DNA of 64,000 nt, taken from positions 1,302,001 through 1,366,000 of the forward strand of contig JASSKH010000037.1 of NCBI GenBank assembly GCA_031763025.1. Direction: 5' to 3'. The notes below the pieces were generated by a model. The model did not search any database. It saw only the letters and a program-made list of their open reading frames with translations, and was not told the origin of the DNA. Below are positions 24,921-37,433 of the stretch, piece after piece. Within the stretch, counting starts at the first letter, position 1; each line of letters begins with the position of its first letter. The DNA is from Macrocystis pyrifera. Lineage: Eukaryota; Sar; Phaeophyceae; Laminariales; Laminariaceae. Made by a program: the position numbers and the translations under genes.

Positions 24921-25307
24921 GACAGGTTAAAATTTTGCTCTTACTGTAGAAACTCTGAGTAAACGAAGGGAATTAGAATGGCGCTCCAAGCCCAGTTGTC
25001 TTGAATATCGGTGGTGTCCAAGAGAGGAGAAGAAGAGAGTGGCCGAGTGTACGAGGAGAACACTTGTCCCAGCTCGATCGAAACACCACAAACCATGAAT
25101 ACGGTCGAGCAGCATAAAGCAAACCCGACGACGCATCCCCCGTGACCCTCGTTCGTCGGTGTGGGGTTTGCTCGAGGTATTTAAATTATTAATGTACGAA
25201 ACGACAGTTTGATTGTGCCGCACATCTACTAGACCGGCAGTTGACATGCTGCACTGCTTGTAATGCCGTAGCACCATGTACTGCTGTGGCTACTCGCGCA
25301 GGCAACT

Positions 25308-28259
25308 ATGATACCGACTAGCGACTCGGTAGGCTACTGGCTATTGCTGTGCAGGGTGGGTATCCTTTTTAGATTGCATATTGTACTGATTTTTGAGAGT
25401 TGGAATCTGAAAAAATCGGCGAGGTTGTTCTTCATGAAAAATTATCGCGTCATATTTTTTGTTTTTCGAGCGGGGGGCATCCTATGTTTATTTATTGCGT
25501 TTTTCGGTAATTTTGACCTAGCGTTTTCACGTTTCCTCTGTTTTTCGGTGGGCCGTCCGTCTTTTTTGTGTTGGCATGCAGAACATAATCAAATAGCAGA
25601 GTCCAATGAAAGTATTTTAGTGCTCAAATTTGGTTTTAACATCCGTGAACGTTTTCCTGAATACGACATGTAGAAGAATGAGTAAATGTGGTCTGAAGTA
25701 AACCAGTACGGGACTAAAATAGACCTAACATAGGCCAAAATTGTCGACTGGAGGTTTTTGTGTTCGCGAAACTACATCGAATGTCGCTATTGCCATTTAC
25801 TTGCAAATGTGCTCTAGGCCTAGTATCAAGAGCCAAACATTAATCGTTGTCATACGTTAATTAATCGTTGTCGTACGGTAACGAACAAGACTAACAATGA
25901 ACTGATGCAGGTTGGGAAAAAAAAGTCACCTGTGTTCTTGTTTGCTCGCATATTAATCGCCTAACTAAATACTATTAAGAGTCCAGTTATCGCGATATAC
26001 GGATTCGCAGCCCAAAAACCTGTTTTGCCAGTGGATGTCTCGATATGCTTACTAGTAGTGTCGAGGACCAGGTAGCTCAAGGTATTCATCAATAAATGAC
26101 CCGAATGCGCAATATTTGTTGTTTGCTGCAACCAGCACGTAGTGTATTGCAAACTTTCAACATCCAGCATCCTTCGCTCCTTTCCGAAATTCGAAACCCT
26201 CTTGTAGGTGTACTGCATCTACTGGGGTGCATGTTTCGCGACCGTTATCACCTGGGTGTTTGCTGTGGCTGCAGCGGCAGATGATGCGTGGATCAGCTTT
26301 AACGGGGAGTCCCGCATGGAATTGGGGAAAGACTGCCCCCTCAGTGATGCCGTGTGCGAACGCTGTGAGTTGCCCCACATGGGGAAAGCTTTGATGTTGA
26401 CATCGATTGGAGCACCATAAACTAGAGGCGTTGGCGTCGCGAGGTCGATCGCACACAAAAAATCGCGAGTTTCCGTCAAGGTGTGTCAACGTTGGTGTGT
26501 CAACGTTCACGTACGATTAATTGCAGCTTGCACGCTACTTATGTTATTAATAGGTGTCGGTCCTGTGTCTGAACCGGATCGTTGTTGGGCATTCGCGCAG
26601 ACTGAGTCTTTGCATTGGGTTTGCACAATATATAGAAGAAAGCACGAAAATGCGGCTGGTTTGCCCATTTATCTGGTGTAGACTGCCCCTGTCGCGCCAC
26701 TTTGCTCGGCTCAGAAAGAATCCAGTGCCCTCCCAGCTTAGTGGGGGGTCTTAGCTGGGGTTACTACGGGGGATGGTATCGCAAATTAGAACGCCCGCCG
26801 CATCTCTATCGCACGGCGAGCTGTTCAAGCTCGAAGGGGCCGATCGCTCTAATGAATCGGGTATTTTTTTACCGATATGGTATAACCCTGTTCCAGTACC
26901 CTACATTATATTCCTATTAATAGATAGTAATATTGATCCGTCATTGTCACACCTACTGGCAGTCTCGCCGCATATCGTACATGGGCCGACGTCGAATATT
27001 CTACACACAGAGGCCACCGTCTGCTGTATATCCCATTAAGTTGTCCCCACTGACCGGCAGCCGCGTTGCATTTTCGGCACAACCGTGCTCCTCAGACGAG
27101 GGCGCGACAGCCTTCCAGTTCCTCGCCACGGTGCTTGTCAGCGTCGCACTCGTGGTGGTGGGCACCGCGGCGTTTACGTCGCCTCCTACGACAAGCACGC
27201 TCGGGCTAGCTGCGGGGGTTATGCTGGCAGTGTTCTCCTTGTTTCAGATGATCGCCTTCTCCTTTATGGCTGCTATGGTCGCAGAACGTGAGAGTAGCAG
27301 TAATTTCTTTGCTTCGGCTATATCTGTTGGCTTTTGGTTGTTACGGGATTAGCGTGGACGTTGGCAAGGGTGTAAACCTCCGTTGTGGAATTTCGGCAGG
27401 CCACGATGGTTGTGATCCTCGAACATGTCCACGTACAGTACTACTGTGCGAAGTAAATGGAGGTAAAAACCAATTGTGTGTATAAACGCGATGCGGGCGT
27501 TTCGAACAACCAGAAATGTAAATTGTAGTATCACAAGCAGTAGGCGCCTCCGCGTTGCCGTTGTTTTCAAAAGAATGGGGTTCCCCGCTGCCAGCGACTC
27601 GACGATGTACGATGTGTTGCCGTCTTTGAGCGCGATGTTCGAGAGACCCCGCACCAGAAACGCGGGGGTGCTGTATGCCCTGCAACCGAAAGCATCGGCA
27701 GGCAGACTCACAACGACATATTGTGTGGGCAGGTGCGTTTAATATGTCGCAGTGTATCCGCAGTACGGTATGTTATCTGCGTACAACAAATCTAAACGGA
27801 GGTTATAGCCTGCTTTCATCGATTCCGGCAACGCGGCTGCTCCTGCTGCGCCTACAATGCTGCGAACAAAAATCCTTGGTAGGTCATTGGCCATCCATGT
27901 CTCAGCATAGCCCAACAAGAGCATGGCAGCAATCGCTCCTTCAGCTGCCCATCATGACCCCACCCCCACTCATTGCTGCACTTTCACTCTCGTCCCCCTC
28001 CCTCACCGATTCTCTTCTTCGTTTTGCTTCAGTCAAAGACTCCGACGTCGATGATTTGAGCCCCGGCGACTTCAAAGCGGGTCCTACCCTCGGCGTGGCA
28101 GTGATGGCTTGGCTCTTTGGTTTAGCCGGCACCATCACCATCCTGGTTCTGCGCTCACGCGCAACAAGTGAAGATGAGGGCCCCTTAAGGAAGTGCATTT
28201 CTGGGGGAGGCGGCATGGCCGGAGGAGCGTCGGCGGGACAGCACGTCGAGACCGTGTAG
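25308..28259 (+). CDS. Four-exon gene, four-helix membrane protein (207 aa), function unknown
   Basis: Proposed exons are 25308-25355, 26208-26364, 27096-27287 and 28033-28259. The introns have GT-AG ends (GTGGGT...TGTAG, GTGAGT...CTCAG, GTGAGA...TTCAG) and measure 852, 731 and 745 bp. Phases 0, 1 and 1 match at every junction, and the total is exactly 208 codons including TAG. The last acceptor follows a long pyrimidine tract. The predicted protein has helices near residues 10-40, 72-95, 104-129 and 150-172. The first outside loop holds Cys59 and Cys66, and the C-terminal tail is short and Gly-rich. This topology resembles claudin/PMP22/SUR7-like or amastin-like tetraspan proteins, but that is an analogy of layout, not recognised homology. 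Exon 1 is the least certain (an alternative donor lies at 25329). No transposon homology was seen in the exons. Confidence 0.55.
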
Positions 28260-29214
28260 CCGTTCCCACAGGATGAGGAGACAGGGCAGAGAAGCGACTT
28301 GTGCGAGATTGTTTGGTTTGTTTCCTCAGTACCAGTAGACTCCTTGTGTCTTTTCGTGAGCACGGAGTAGCTTATGGCAACGACTTACAGCAGTATCAAG
28401 AGTAAAGCGAGATCGGCAACAACGACTATAACCCTGTACAAATACGTATCGGAAGCCAAACAAGAAATACATGGTATATACGTACGTAGAATCACAATCT
28501 CAAATCGCCGGCTACATCAGGGGTTTCATCGCTTTGTCGCAGCAGTAGCATCCTCCCTGCCATAGAGCAGAAATGCGTTTATCTTTTCTCCGCTCAGGCT
28601 GTAAAACAGCGCCTCGCTGTTTTCTGCGCTTTGCTTTGTTGCTTGCTGTAGATGGTGTTGCTGTTGTCTCTTACAACATTGGGAATAGAACCTTTGTATT
28701 GCCCCACTTGCGTTCAGAAAGCAGTGTGTACCAAGTGAGACCGAGGGACGGTGGGGGCGACACGCTGATTCGTACTGTTTACTATTTCCTGTCACGTATG
28801 GTGCAAAAAATGTGGAAATAGTGTGGCTTTTAAGCAAATCAAAATCCAAAGCTCAAGTTCCAGCATCGTTCCTCCCGGGATTTTTTTTTAATCATTTCGC
28901 ACAAAATGCACGTGTTTGCTCCGTGTCTCATTTTCGTCGGATCAGGCGTTCCTCGCCACTGTACCGGGGACCATAGTAATCAGGACCCATCAAAACTCAC
29001 AAAAACCTATGAGTTCCAGTTTTTTTACTTGTTGTATTTGGTTCTGATTACTCTGTTCGCCCGTAACAGCATACCTGGTAGGTTAGTTCGTAAGAGTCAG
29101 GATAGAGAAACCATTGTTGGTATTCATGGGCAAGTGTATTGAGTGCATACCCACATACGTTATTTTATCGCGCTACAACAGCACCTGGTGCCGATTACCG
29201 ATGTAACATTGCAC
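28260..29214. other. Downstream region of the membrane-protein gene
   Basis: No further gene recognised. Around 28955-29065 a diverged relative of the TTACGGGG MITE family may be present (ACCGGGGACCATAGTAATCA). Confidence 0.4.
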
Positions 29215-29725
29215 TTCGAGGACAACGCCGACCAGCCCCTGACCTAAAGAAATGCTTGAACTTTCTTTTCTGAAACAGGCCTGCCTGGACTACTGGGTTC
29301 GTGCCTATCATGCTCATGTTTCGCCTGGCACGCCTAATTGCCCTTTGGGGCACTCGAAAGTAACGCCGTTTGTCCGAAACTCCCAAAATCAGGGGAAAGG
29401 GGATACAAGAAGCAAAATGTAAGTTTTGTGCATGCCTGAATAATGCCTGAACTACCTTTTCTGATTCAAGCGTGCCTGAACCACTACTGTATTTCGTGCC
29501 TAACTTGATCTGGCAAGTTTAAGGATTTGTTTTAACCATGTTACCCTTTGAGACGGAATAACTTAGAAATTGGTATAGGATCAGGTTTCAGGCACGCTTC
29601 AGGCACTGTTCAAGGGAAAAACCTCAAATTGATAGGCACGTTTAAGGCACATGCAGGCATTTAACCAGGCACTTTGCGCCTACCTGGCATCTCCTTTTTT
29701 TTCGCTTGCGGTGGCGTGCCTGAAA
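29215..29725. repeat. GGCACGCCTGAA-type dispersed repeat
   Basis: Dense in GCCTGAA, AGGCACG and CAGGCA motifs on both strands. Part of it (near 29260-29320) matches 54690-54760 in the opposite orientation, and it is related to 52145-53235. Confidence 0.65.
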
Positions 29726-30093
29726 GGCCAGGTCTAATGCTACCCATTCGCATATCACCCGATATAAGCCTCTAACAAAAACGTATATATGTACCAGGTA
29801 TGATTCCATACACCACAGTACAGACCCGCGAGTAGTACGCCAGACAACTTAAACTGTGGCTTCTGACCCTCGCCCTCATCTCCCCCTCATCTGTTCATGA
29901 TCCAGTCGCGAGAACGGGACTGTCCCACGTCTCGCACCAAGAAAACGTCGGGAACATTTTTGCGGTCTCGCGTGTCAAAAAGACGCTGTCACAACAGCAC
30001 CGCTGCATACCCGCTCGCATCGATGCCCGCTGTACCTGGTAAGCTAGTCTACCGGTATGACGTAGGCAGCGGCACTGCAACACTGCACAACTA

Positions 30094-30200
30094 TTACGGG
30101 GGACCATAGTAAATAGGACCAAAAATATTGTTAGTAAAAATAGGTAAATATTTAGGTTTTTGTGTGTACCGTAGGTCCCATTTACTATGGTCCTCCGTAA
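30094..30200. mobile_element. 107-bp MITE, TTACGGGG family
   Basis: Inverted termini of ~28 bp start TTACGGGGGACCATAGTAAA and end with its complement with few mismatches. A TA dinucleotide flanks each end, as expected for a Tc1/mariner-type target duplication. Relatives are at 49661 and 53697. Confidence 0.85.
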
Positions 30201-32627
30201 TAGATTCAACGCCAGTTTATTGACGCGCCCCAACTCACCTTCGACTGCATCCCGTCCCTCTTGAGCAGCCACGTCGTGCGGTTTTCTCACGCTTAAAACG
30301 TCGTTATCTTCTGACCCTCGCGGGGAAGCACCTTCCACTTCTGTGTGGTGTCGACTGCTCTAACCTAGCAGCTGCGCTGGTGGCAGCCTTCCCCGGGTAG
30401 AAGCCCGGCATTAAACTTGCTAAGCGCAAGTTGATGTCGAAAGAGTTTTCCCAAGCCACAAGACGTATTTAGCGATATACGGGCGCGTAAAATATCAACG
30501 GGGGGTTCCCCGAATATATTTTCAATGCGCCCAAACCTTCGCTTTAGCTCTCTGGCAATCATACCAATGCCATCTCGGCGCTGCAATGCAGCCGTCCTAG
30601 ATTCCTAGCACGCTTCGTTTGTTCTGTGCAGCAGAGAGCGGAGGTGAGAGGCCGCATATGGCGGCGGGGTATTAGGTTACCCTCCCCGTACCAACAAGTT
30701 TTCGGGGGTTTTCGACCTCTGTATTCCGACGTATTTAAATTTAATTAATCCATTCAAGAGAGGAAGCAAGGAAGGAACAATGCTGTCGCACCGCCAACTA
30801 ACTCGTACGAATGCAGAATTAGAGCCAAGGACAGTGCAGGGTGAAGGAAAACCGAAACTCAAGTCCCACAACTTCGATATCCTGCGCCAGGCGTTTTAGC
30901 TGACAACAAGGCGCCTTCCTCTGTCACTGCCAGACGAAAGGGACATCATTCTTTGCGTCCAAACACAGGGAATTCCTCTTCCCCTCTTTTGGGTGATTGT
31001 CCCGCAGAAGGACAAGAACACCAGAACACCGTCACCTGTTGTCGTTGTTGCTGTTGTTGTTTCACGTCAGCTCACCGCCATAATATATTAATAGTCTGTG
31101 TGTCACAGGACGGTGGACGGGAGATTGTATTATTCTTAGCTAACGATGCTGGAGTGGATGAAAAAACCATATAAATCAGGAAAATATCAAGCACTCGTAT
31201 GCCATTCTTTTCCCGTGTTTGTAAATCCTGGATTTTCACAGACTTTCCAATGCGATACCATAACACTAGCCCACCCTGAGAGCCGTAAACTGTACGCAGA
31301 AACATGGAAAATCCGGGCAAACACCTGTTCCACGAAGTACTAGAACATGAACCGAAGATGCGGCTCCTAACAACGCACTCCCACACCTCTACCCTACGAG
31401 GCTACGAAGCCTCATGAAGGAATGTAAAAAGTGTGAAAGGAAAGGAAGCCTACTGCAAGGGTCTTCATTCGAGAATGCGCTGTTTGGATCCAGGAGAACG
31501 ATTTGCGTTGGTTTCTTTCATGTGTCAACACCAAAGTACCGAAGAGCCTAATGCAGATTTCCAGCTGTACGCCCGAACCCCGAACCCAGCGAGGACGGGT
31601 GTTACGGAAACGCAGGGCACTTCATGACCGCACCAATGAGGGGGTGCTGTCGCCTTATCACCCGACTCGACTGACCCCTTGTGGCCGCAGCAGGCTGCTT
31701 GGATCTGCCGACGAGGCATGTCCCTCCGAGTTGCTTTAAATCTGAATCGTTGGTCCCAGGTACACGGAATATAAATATATGTATATATATCATACTACTG
31801 ATATTCATAGACCGTCAATCCGAAGTGTCGTTGCAATGGATTGCCCTTACGTCCGCCATGTCTCTCGGCGGGTGCGTCTGGTCACAGTCGCATCGAACCT
31901 ACGTTAGCTTCAAGGACATCGCAACCCACGGTAGTGAGTGGTGCACCGTATCTCAGGCGCCTGTAATTGCTTGCTATAACAAACATAATTGTACATCGTG
32001 CCGTATCAAGAGTGGTAGGATCTGCCAGCGTACGGCTCGTGACCCTATCACGGAGGCACCGAGAAGCAGGTTTTCGTTCCCATTTTCCCCAAATGTGAAA
32101 TTCGAGGAACAAATGGGATGAGGGGGCGAGGACCAAGCGAAACGTAGAAAACATGCCGACTGTGGCAGACTTTATGCGTGCTTCTAGACGACGAAAGCGT
32201 ATGGTAACTACGGTGGGGGGCGGGCTGCGTTGTCTGGGAAAATATAGTGTGGGAGACCACCTACATAACAGCTCCGCCTTTGTCGCCCCTCAAGCACGAC
32301 ATGAGTGTACGTTAGTTCCGGAAGAACCGCACGAAGACACGCTACAACACTGCGTGCCGACAACCAGGTAAACGCGTTCCGGGTGCATCACACCGCGATC
32401 GCATACCTCAGCGCGTATCACCGTCGGAGAGGTATGGAAAATCGTGCACGACGTTCCCACGGGACAACCAACGGTAGCAGAATCCCTAATCAACTAGGCT
32501 ACAAGTTTGAGGACAATAAGGAATAGAAGGCACCCGCAAAAAAGGATACGCATCAAACGAGCGACGACATTGAGATAAGAGAAGGGTCAACAAGTATGGA
32601 TGTGATCTCATGCCGCAGCAGAAGGAG
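30201..32627. other. Unassigned region
   Basis: Several open frames of 60-150 codons occur on both strands (for example 31681-32121 plus and 32153-32371 plus), but none has a recognised domain or a consistent exon structure. I report no gene here. Confidence 0.35.
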
Positions 32628-33068
32628 GCCTCATTGATCCCAAACTATATACGAATTAACGTACGACGCGATGTTACAAGAGTAATTTGGAACAGAAAAG
32701 AGGAGACGCCAGCAGGGTGGATCCCTTTTCGGGAAAGCCTCATTGTTGTATGGGGAGACAGTGATTGAGTATCACTCTGTGAGCGATATCGCAGCTCTAC
32801 AACAGCGCGACAAAGTAGAAAGAGGCTAGAAAAAAACAGACCATCCCGCCCGCCCATCGTTGGTAGCGAGGTGTACCGTCGACAACGACATCAGTTCGGT
32901 TAGTGTTTATTTTACCGGGGTACCTACTCTCTGCGACGAGGTGCCGCGTTGATTGCCAGACAACCAACGCGGGAGTAGTAACCCTGGGTGAGAGTCTCCG
33001 GCTGGTCGCAGCAGGAGGCATCATTGATCCCAAACTATATACGAATTAACGTACGACGCGATGTTACA
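32628..33068. repeat. 50-bp direct repeats flanking a 340-bp segment
   Basis: CATTGATCCCAAACTATATA and the following ~30 bases occur near 32632 and again near 33022. Both end in GATGTTACAA. The second copy abuts the inverted-repeat element that starts at 33069. Confidence 0.85.
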
Positions 33069-33851
33069 ACTTAGGCCGTTTCCTATGCGGTTCGATTTCG
33101 AGCTTCAGATTTGTATTTTTCGATCCCAAAATCGAATGACCCTACTTATGCAGTCCGATTATGCAAAATCCGACCGGAAAATTTTCGATTTGAGAATCCG
33201 ATGACCCAAGTCGTCGGATTTTGGCCCAAAATCCGACGACCTGGGTCATCAGATTTTCAAATCGAAAAATGGCATGCTCTCTAAATTCAAGATATTATCC
33301 ACGACAGCAAACAGCAGCAGAACGATCGATGAGTTGGATGGTGACACAGCTGTATAGCGACGTTGCTTCGCGCCCGACGCGCGGACGGCACCTCCCTCCG
33401 TGGCCAGACTAGAGTCGGCTGGTGCGGGCTCGGGCCTAGAGACCAAGAGAAGAGCACTCGACACGCGCCTCTCCGTGGATACGTACTCGTAGACTACACC
33501 GCAGCTCAGCTGTACAGCAGCAGCAGCAGTCAAGTCACAAAATCAAACACAAAATACCAAGACAGGTTGACTCTAGCGCACTCGCCACATCTCTTCGCCA
33601 CCAGACTGGAGGCAGTCAGCGTGGGCTCGGACGCTTGGGTCCTACGCGCAGGGCAGCGCACCCAGCGCGTCTCTTCGCGGCGCCAAATCACAAAAACAGC
33701 AGTTGGTCTCGGCGTTTGCTCGAATCTCTACACGTACAATAAATCTGATTTTTCCGCATAGGAAGGCCCTTTCGATTTGTCAAGCTCATATCTGAAAATG
33801 CCATCGGGTCAAAATCTGAAGCTCAAAAATCGAGCCGCATAGGAAACGGCC
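33069..33851. mobile_element. ~780-bp element with long inverted termini
   Basis: The left end TTAGGCCGTTTCCTATGCGG and the right end CCGCATAGGAAACGGCC are inverted, and pairing extends through the adjacent TCGATTT and GAGCTTCAGAT blocks. TTACAAC stands directly on both sides, giving a 7-bp (possibly 8-bp) target duplication. Inside, 33180-33270 forms a second ~43-bp inverted repeat centred on TTTTGGCCCAAAA. The element carries no transposase frame. A fragment of the same family is at 16690-16820. The superfamily is uncertain; an hAT-like origin would fit an 8-bp duplication. Confidence 0.75.
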
Positions 33852-34639
33852 TTACAACAGGAAAACAATCAGCGCCGGCTCGGCGCGCCGCTAAATTGGG
33901 TTGCGACCGATCCCAAGACCCGCTGGCACCTTTCTCCGTGACAGATTTATTGTTTTGAGGCTTTCATCGTGGGTGGTTTGTGGTGCGCTGTCCTCGTTCC
34001 TACCGGAAACGCGCCCAAACGCGGCGCGTCGGTTGCAGGCCTTACACCCCTTGCTGGTAACTGGCTGAACGCTCGCTGCGGGAGGATTCTCCGGCGCTGC
34101 CAGGGCTTGCAATCATCTTCCCGAGATTTTGGGAGCCAGTGGAGAGGCTGTAGCTTGTCGTGGGGTGCTGTGGGGGGGAAGCACGGGGGGTGGTGTTCGG
34201 TTGTGGATCCTCGGTGTCGCTTGTTTGGGGTTTGGGCATACGTCTCACTCTACACAACACGGAAGACATCACCAACTCTGCAAGGTGATACCAATTGCCT
34301 CGCAGAGTGTTCTCTTCGATCCTTCTGGTATAGTAGAGCCGTCCTGCTAAACTGCAGGTGCATCCCTCCTCTCTAGTTCGAGCACAAGCTGCGTCTACAT
34401 CTGTATCGTTTCCATCACCAAAATATCTTTGCCGACAATATCTCTCCACGTATCCACGTGTTATTTGAGTTCTGTTTTGTTGTTTTGCGTCACAACAGCA
34501 GGTCATGTGCGGGGTGCAAGCTGTCTTTCGCTCGTAGCGGAAGCATGACCTTTTTCTACTGTCGGTTCTCTAAAATGGATCCCAAAAGCTGGCCAAAATC
34601 CGGTAAAATCAGCTGAAATCTTCTGTTTTCGACGGAACC

Positions 34640-35172
34640 ATGAATATCTCGGGTACGGTACTTTTCCTTTGGGGACTGGTGAGAGGGATCGTTCGCCGCT
34701 CCCTAGTTGGAAATCGTGTGATGTGAATGATGCATGGTTCTTCCTACTACGAAAACTAAAACAAAACAATGTGATACCTCCTTCAAAATTAGCTTTGTTT
34801 TCAATAAAAAGTGCGTTGCCTGGCAGATCTCGAGACCTGTCGAAATCTGTCTGAAAACATACAAAGGATGTACCCGAGTATCTACCCGGAGTTGACTACC
34901 GATCCCGGGTACATCCAGAGTATAAATATACCTATAGAAGTCCTGATGTTCATCTTTCCCTTTTTCATTTGCAGACCTCTCCCGCCGCCAAGAACCTTCT
35001 CGCGCAGTTTCTTCGCCGGGGCGTACCCCCGCCTGGGCCGTATCGGCCGGCGGCGCATGCGCTCGCGCGAGGCCTCGCGGTCGGAATATACGAAAGGCCT
35101 CTCTGCAATCTACGGGTCTGTCTGCCCTCTCATCGTTTTGACGCAATGCCTCGCCGCAGGAATAATTTTTAG
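34640..35172 (+). CDS. Possible two-exon small secreted or membrane-anchored protein (78 aa)
   Basis: ATG at 34640 opens 13 codons with a hydrophobic start (MNISGTVLFLWGL), followed at 34679 by GTGAGA. A strong acceptor (pyrimidine-rich, ending TTTGCAG at 34974) precedes a GC-rich stretch. The phases match (0/0), and the joined frame ends at 35172. The exon is clearly richer in GC than its flanks. A second frame through the same exon stays open longer, to 35260, so the correct frame is not settled. No family recognised. Confidence 0.25.
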
Positions 35173-35260
35173 TCGTGATTTCTTCGGGGGCGTGCTCTCC
35201 GACCTCCGGTCTCTCGAGAGGGTCAACCGCCCTGCCGGCGCCGCCGTCGCTGGGACCTGA

Positions 35261-37433
35261 GAGGCGGCCGTAAGGTCGAGATCTTCGACATGTTTCGCCT
35301 GCTAGGCACATAACACGCCTTCCAGGTTTCGTCGCAATGATGTATTGTATGGATGATGTCATGTTATACGTAAAATATGTCAGGAACAGTGGGAGACCTC
35401 GGTGGTAGTCCTCTTTGGGGGCGAAAGGTAGAGATGTTAACTGAGACCAGCGCTAGGGACAGAGACCACTACAGCATCTAAAACTACCGAGGATGTTGAG
35501 GCAGGGTACATGGCGCGTTAAATCTTGCTGGGCAGTAGCATGGGTGCAACCTGAGCGTACTTTTCACTTTTTACAACAACAAAATCCCCTGTGTCGAGAA
35601 TCGACAAGGAAATTATGATTTTTGAAGAATAAGGTGTCGACAGAAAAAAATACATGTCTTCAGCGGGGTCTTTTCGTGGAAAAAAAAAATAGAGAAATGC
35701 TGCTGTTTGCGGCGGAGACAGGGTTCCTTCTAGCCTGCCGGGGCTCGGTTCGCGTAACACAACACGAGCTGAAGGCGTGTTACGCACCCCGGAGGGCCCC
35801 CAGAGGCCGCTCCCGGTGCAATGGCCGCCGAGGGCCATTGTTTGCGATACATTATAAAAATCCGGAAAATATCCTTTTCACATATGCGTTTGGCCGGATC
35901 GTGTTAACCGTTTTAGAGAGCCAAAACGTATCCCGTTCGGATAAGTGGGTATAGATAATGTTTTTAAGTTGTTTGCCCCAAAATGACTGGTGCAGTAGTT
36001 GTAAAAGTAGCTGTAAACTACAGTACACAATACTGCGGCAAAAACAGCCTAACTTGTTTCGAGCCTGCGGCGAAGGGAAATGCCTCCAATTGTTTTTGTT
36101 TCTTCTTTATATATCCTCCGGCGGATTGGTAAAAATAAAACTTAAGCTCACCACACTTCCACGTTCCAATTTCGTGTCGTGTGTCAATTTAGCCCATAGC
36201 TCCCGTTGCAACATCAGGACAGGCTGCTGTTACCCCTGGAGTTTGGGCACGTTGACCCGACTTGACCCCCGAGAGGAGCAGGTGCGGTGGAGATAGCCAC
36301 CCGGGAGAGTCATCTCTTCCGGGTAGTGTGGGACTCAACCACCAACAAAAACCGAGGCTATGATGCCTTCCCGCCAGACTTGGTCCAGTTACGTTCCACC
36401 CTACCCGTTGGGGCGTTAGTCCTCAAATTGGTTTTCACCCGCGGCGCAAAAGGCCTCGCAACAATATCTTTGCCTGCGGCAAAAAGTGTAGCGCAGTTTT
36501 AACTGCGTACTGCGCATATACATATGAGTGAGTTCGGGGGAAATGTTCGCTGGCGCAATAGCGCAACACCTCAAAGGAGCCCTGGTCGATATCATAACAG
36601 TTGGATCTCTCGCGAGATACAGCAGCAGCAGCTGTGCAGCAGTTATGTACATACCGGACATTGTGCGTGTCCGAAGATACGTACAAGTACCAGTACAGCA
36701 GTCACTCTGATTCTCCGTGGGCCGCTTGTCGAAAACGTAACGTACCCTTTGCAGCAGCAGTCATACCTATTCATACATCGTACCAGGTATTTGTATCATA
36801 CTTGTACGTGTGTCGGATACTACTGTGATAACAGAATACCAATATGTACGTACTGACTGCGCGTGGGATTGAAGATACGCAAAACGAGTTCCACTACAGC
36901 AGCAGTCGCGACGGCCGCCGGCGTAGCCCCCTTTGTATGCCCTACTAAAAATACGCCGTGAAAACGTGCATATATACAGTAGTACCAGGTATTGGGAAAA
37001 ATGCAAAAAAAGTCACCGAGAACAAGGATTAACAAGTGACAGCTCACTTTTTTTCCAGAATAGGCGACGCCACGGATCAGCGTGCCAAGTGGAACCTGCC
37101 GGCGGCTAGGTATACGCCCAGGGTCAGTTTGGAACACTCAGACCCCGCGCGTGATCAGGTCGGCATGGGATAAGGGCGCAAACCGATATCGACAGTCTCA
37201 TGCAAGGGATTGCCTCGATCTCGAGCAGGAGTGGGTGGATGCTCGGGGGCCCATGAGGCAAAGCAGAAGTAGATGTGAAACGTAGTTTTTTCAGGAGTTA
37301 CCGGAGAGGCAAAGAGGGTGTCAAGTTACAAGTGGCCAAAGAAGGGCGTATATCTGACGTTCATATCCTCTCCTCATGGTGCCACAAAATGCTGGACCTC
37401 CTACGCCATGGAAATTTCAAATTTCGGAAATTT
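35261..37433. other. Unassigned region
   Basis: No gene is supported. 35753-35785 contains the inverted pair GCGTAACAC/GTGTTACGC, and 35819-35840 the pair CAATGGCC/GGCCATTG, both in a GC-rich patch. Palindromes TACCWGGTA lie at 36781 and 36983. Confidence 0.4.

Noticed and set aside
31681..32121. 146-codon plus-strand frame
   Set aside because: No recognisable domain, overlapping open frames on the other strand and no splice or start evidence; left unassigned.
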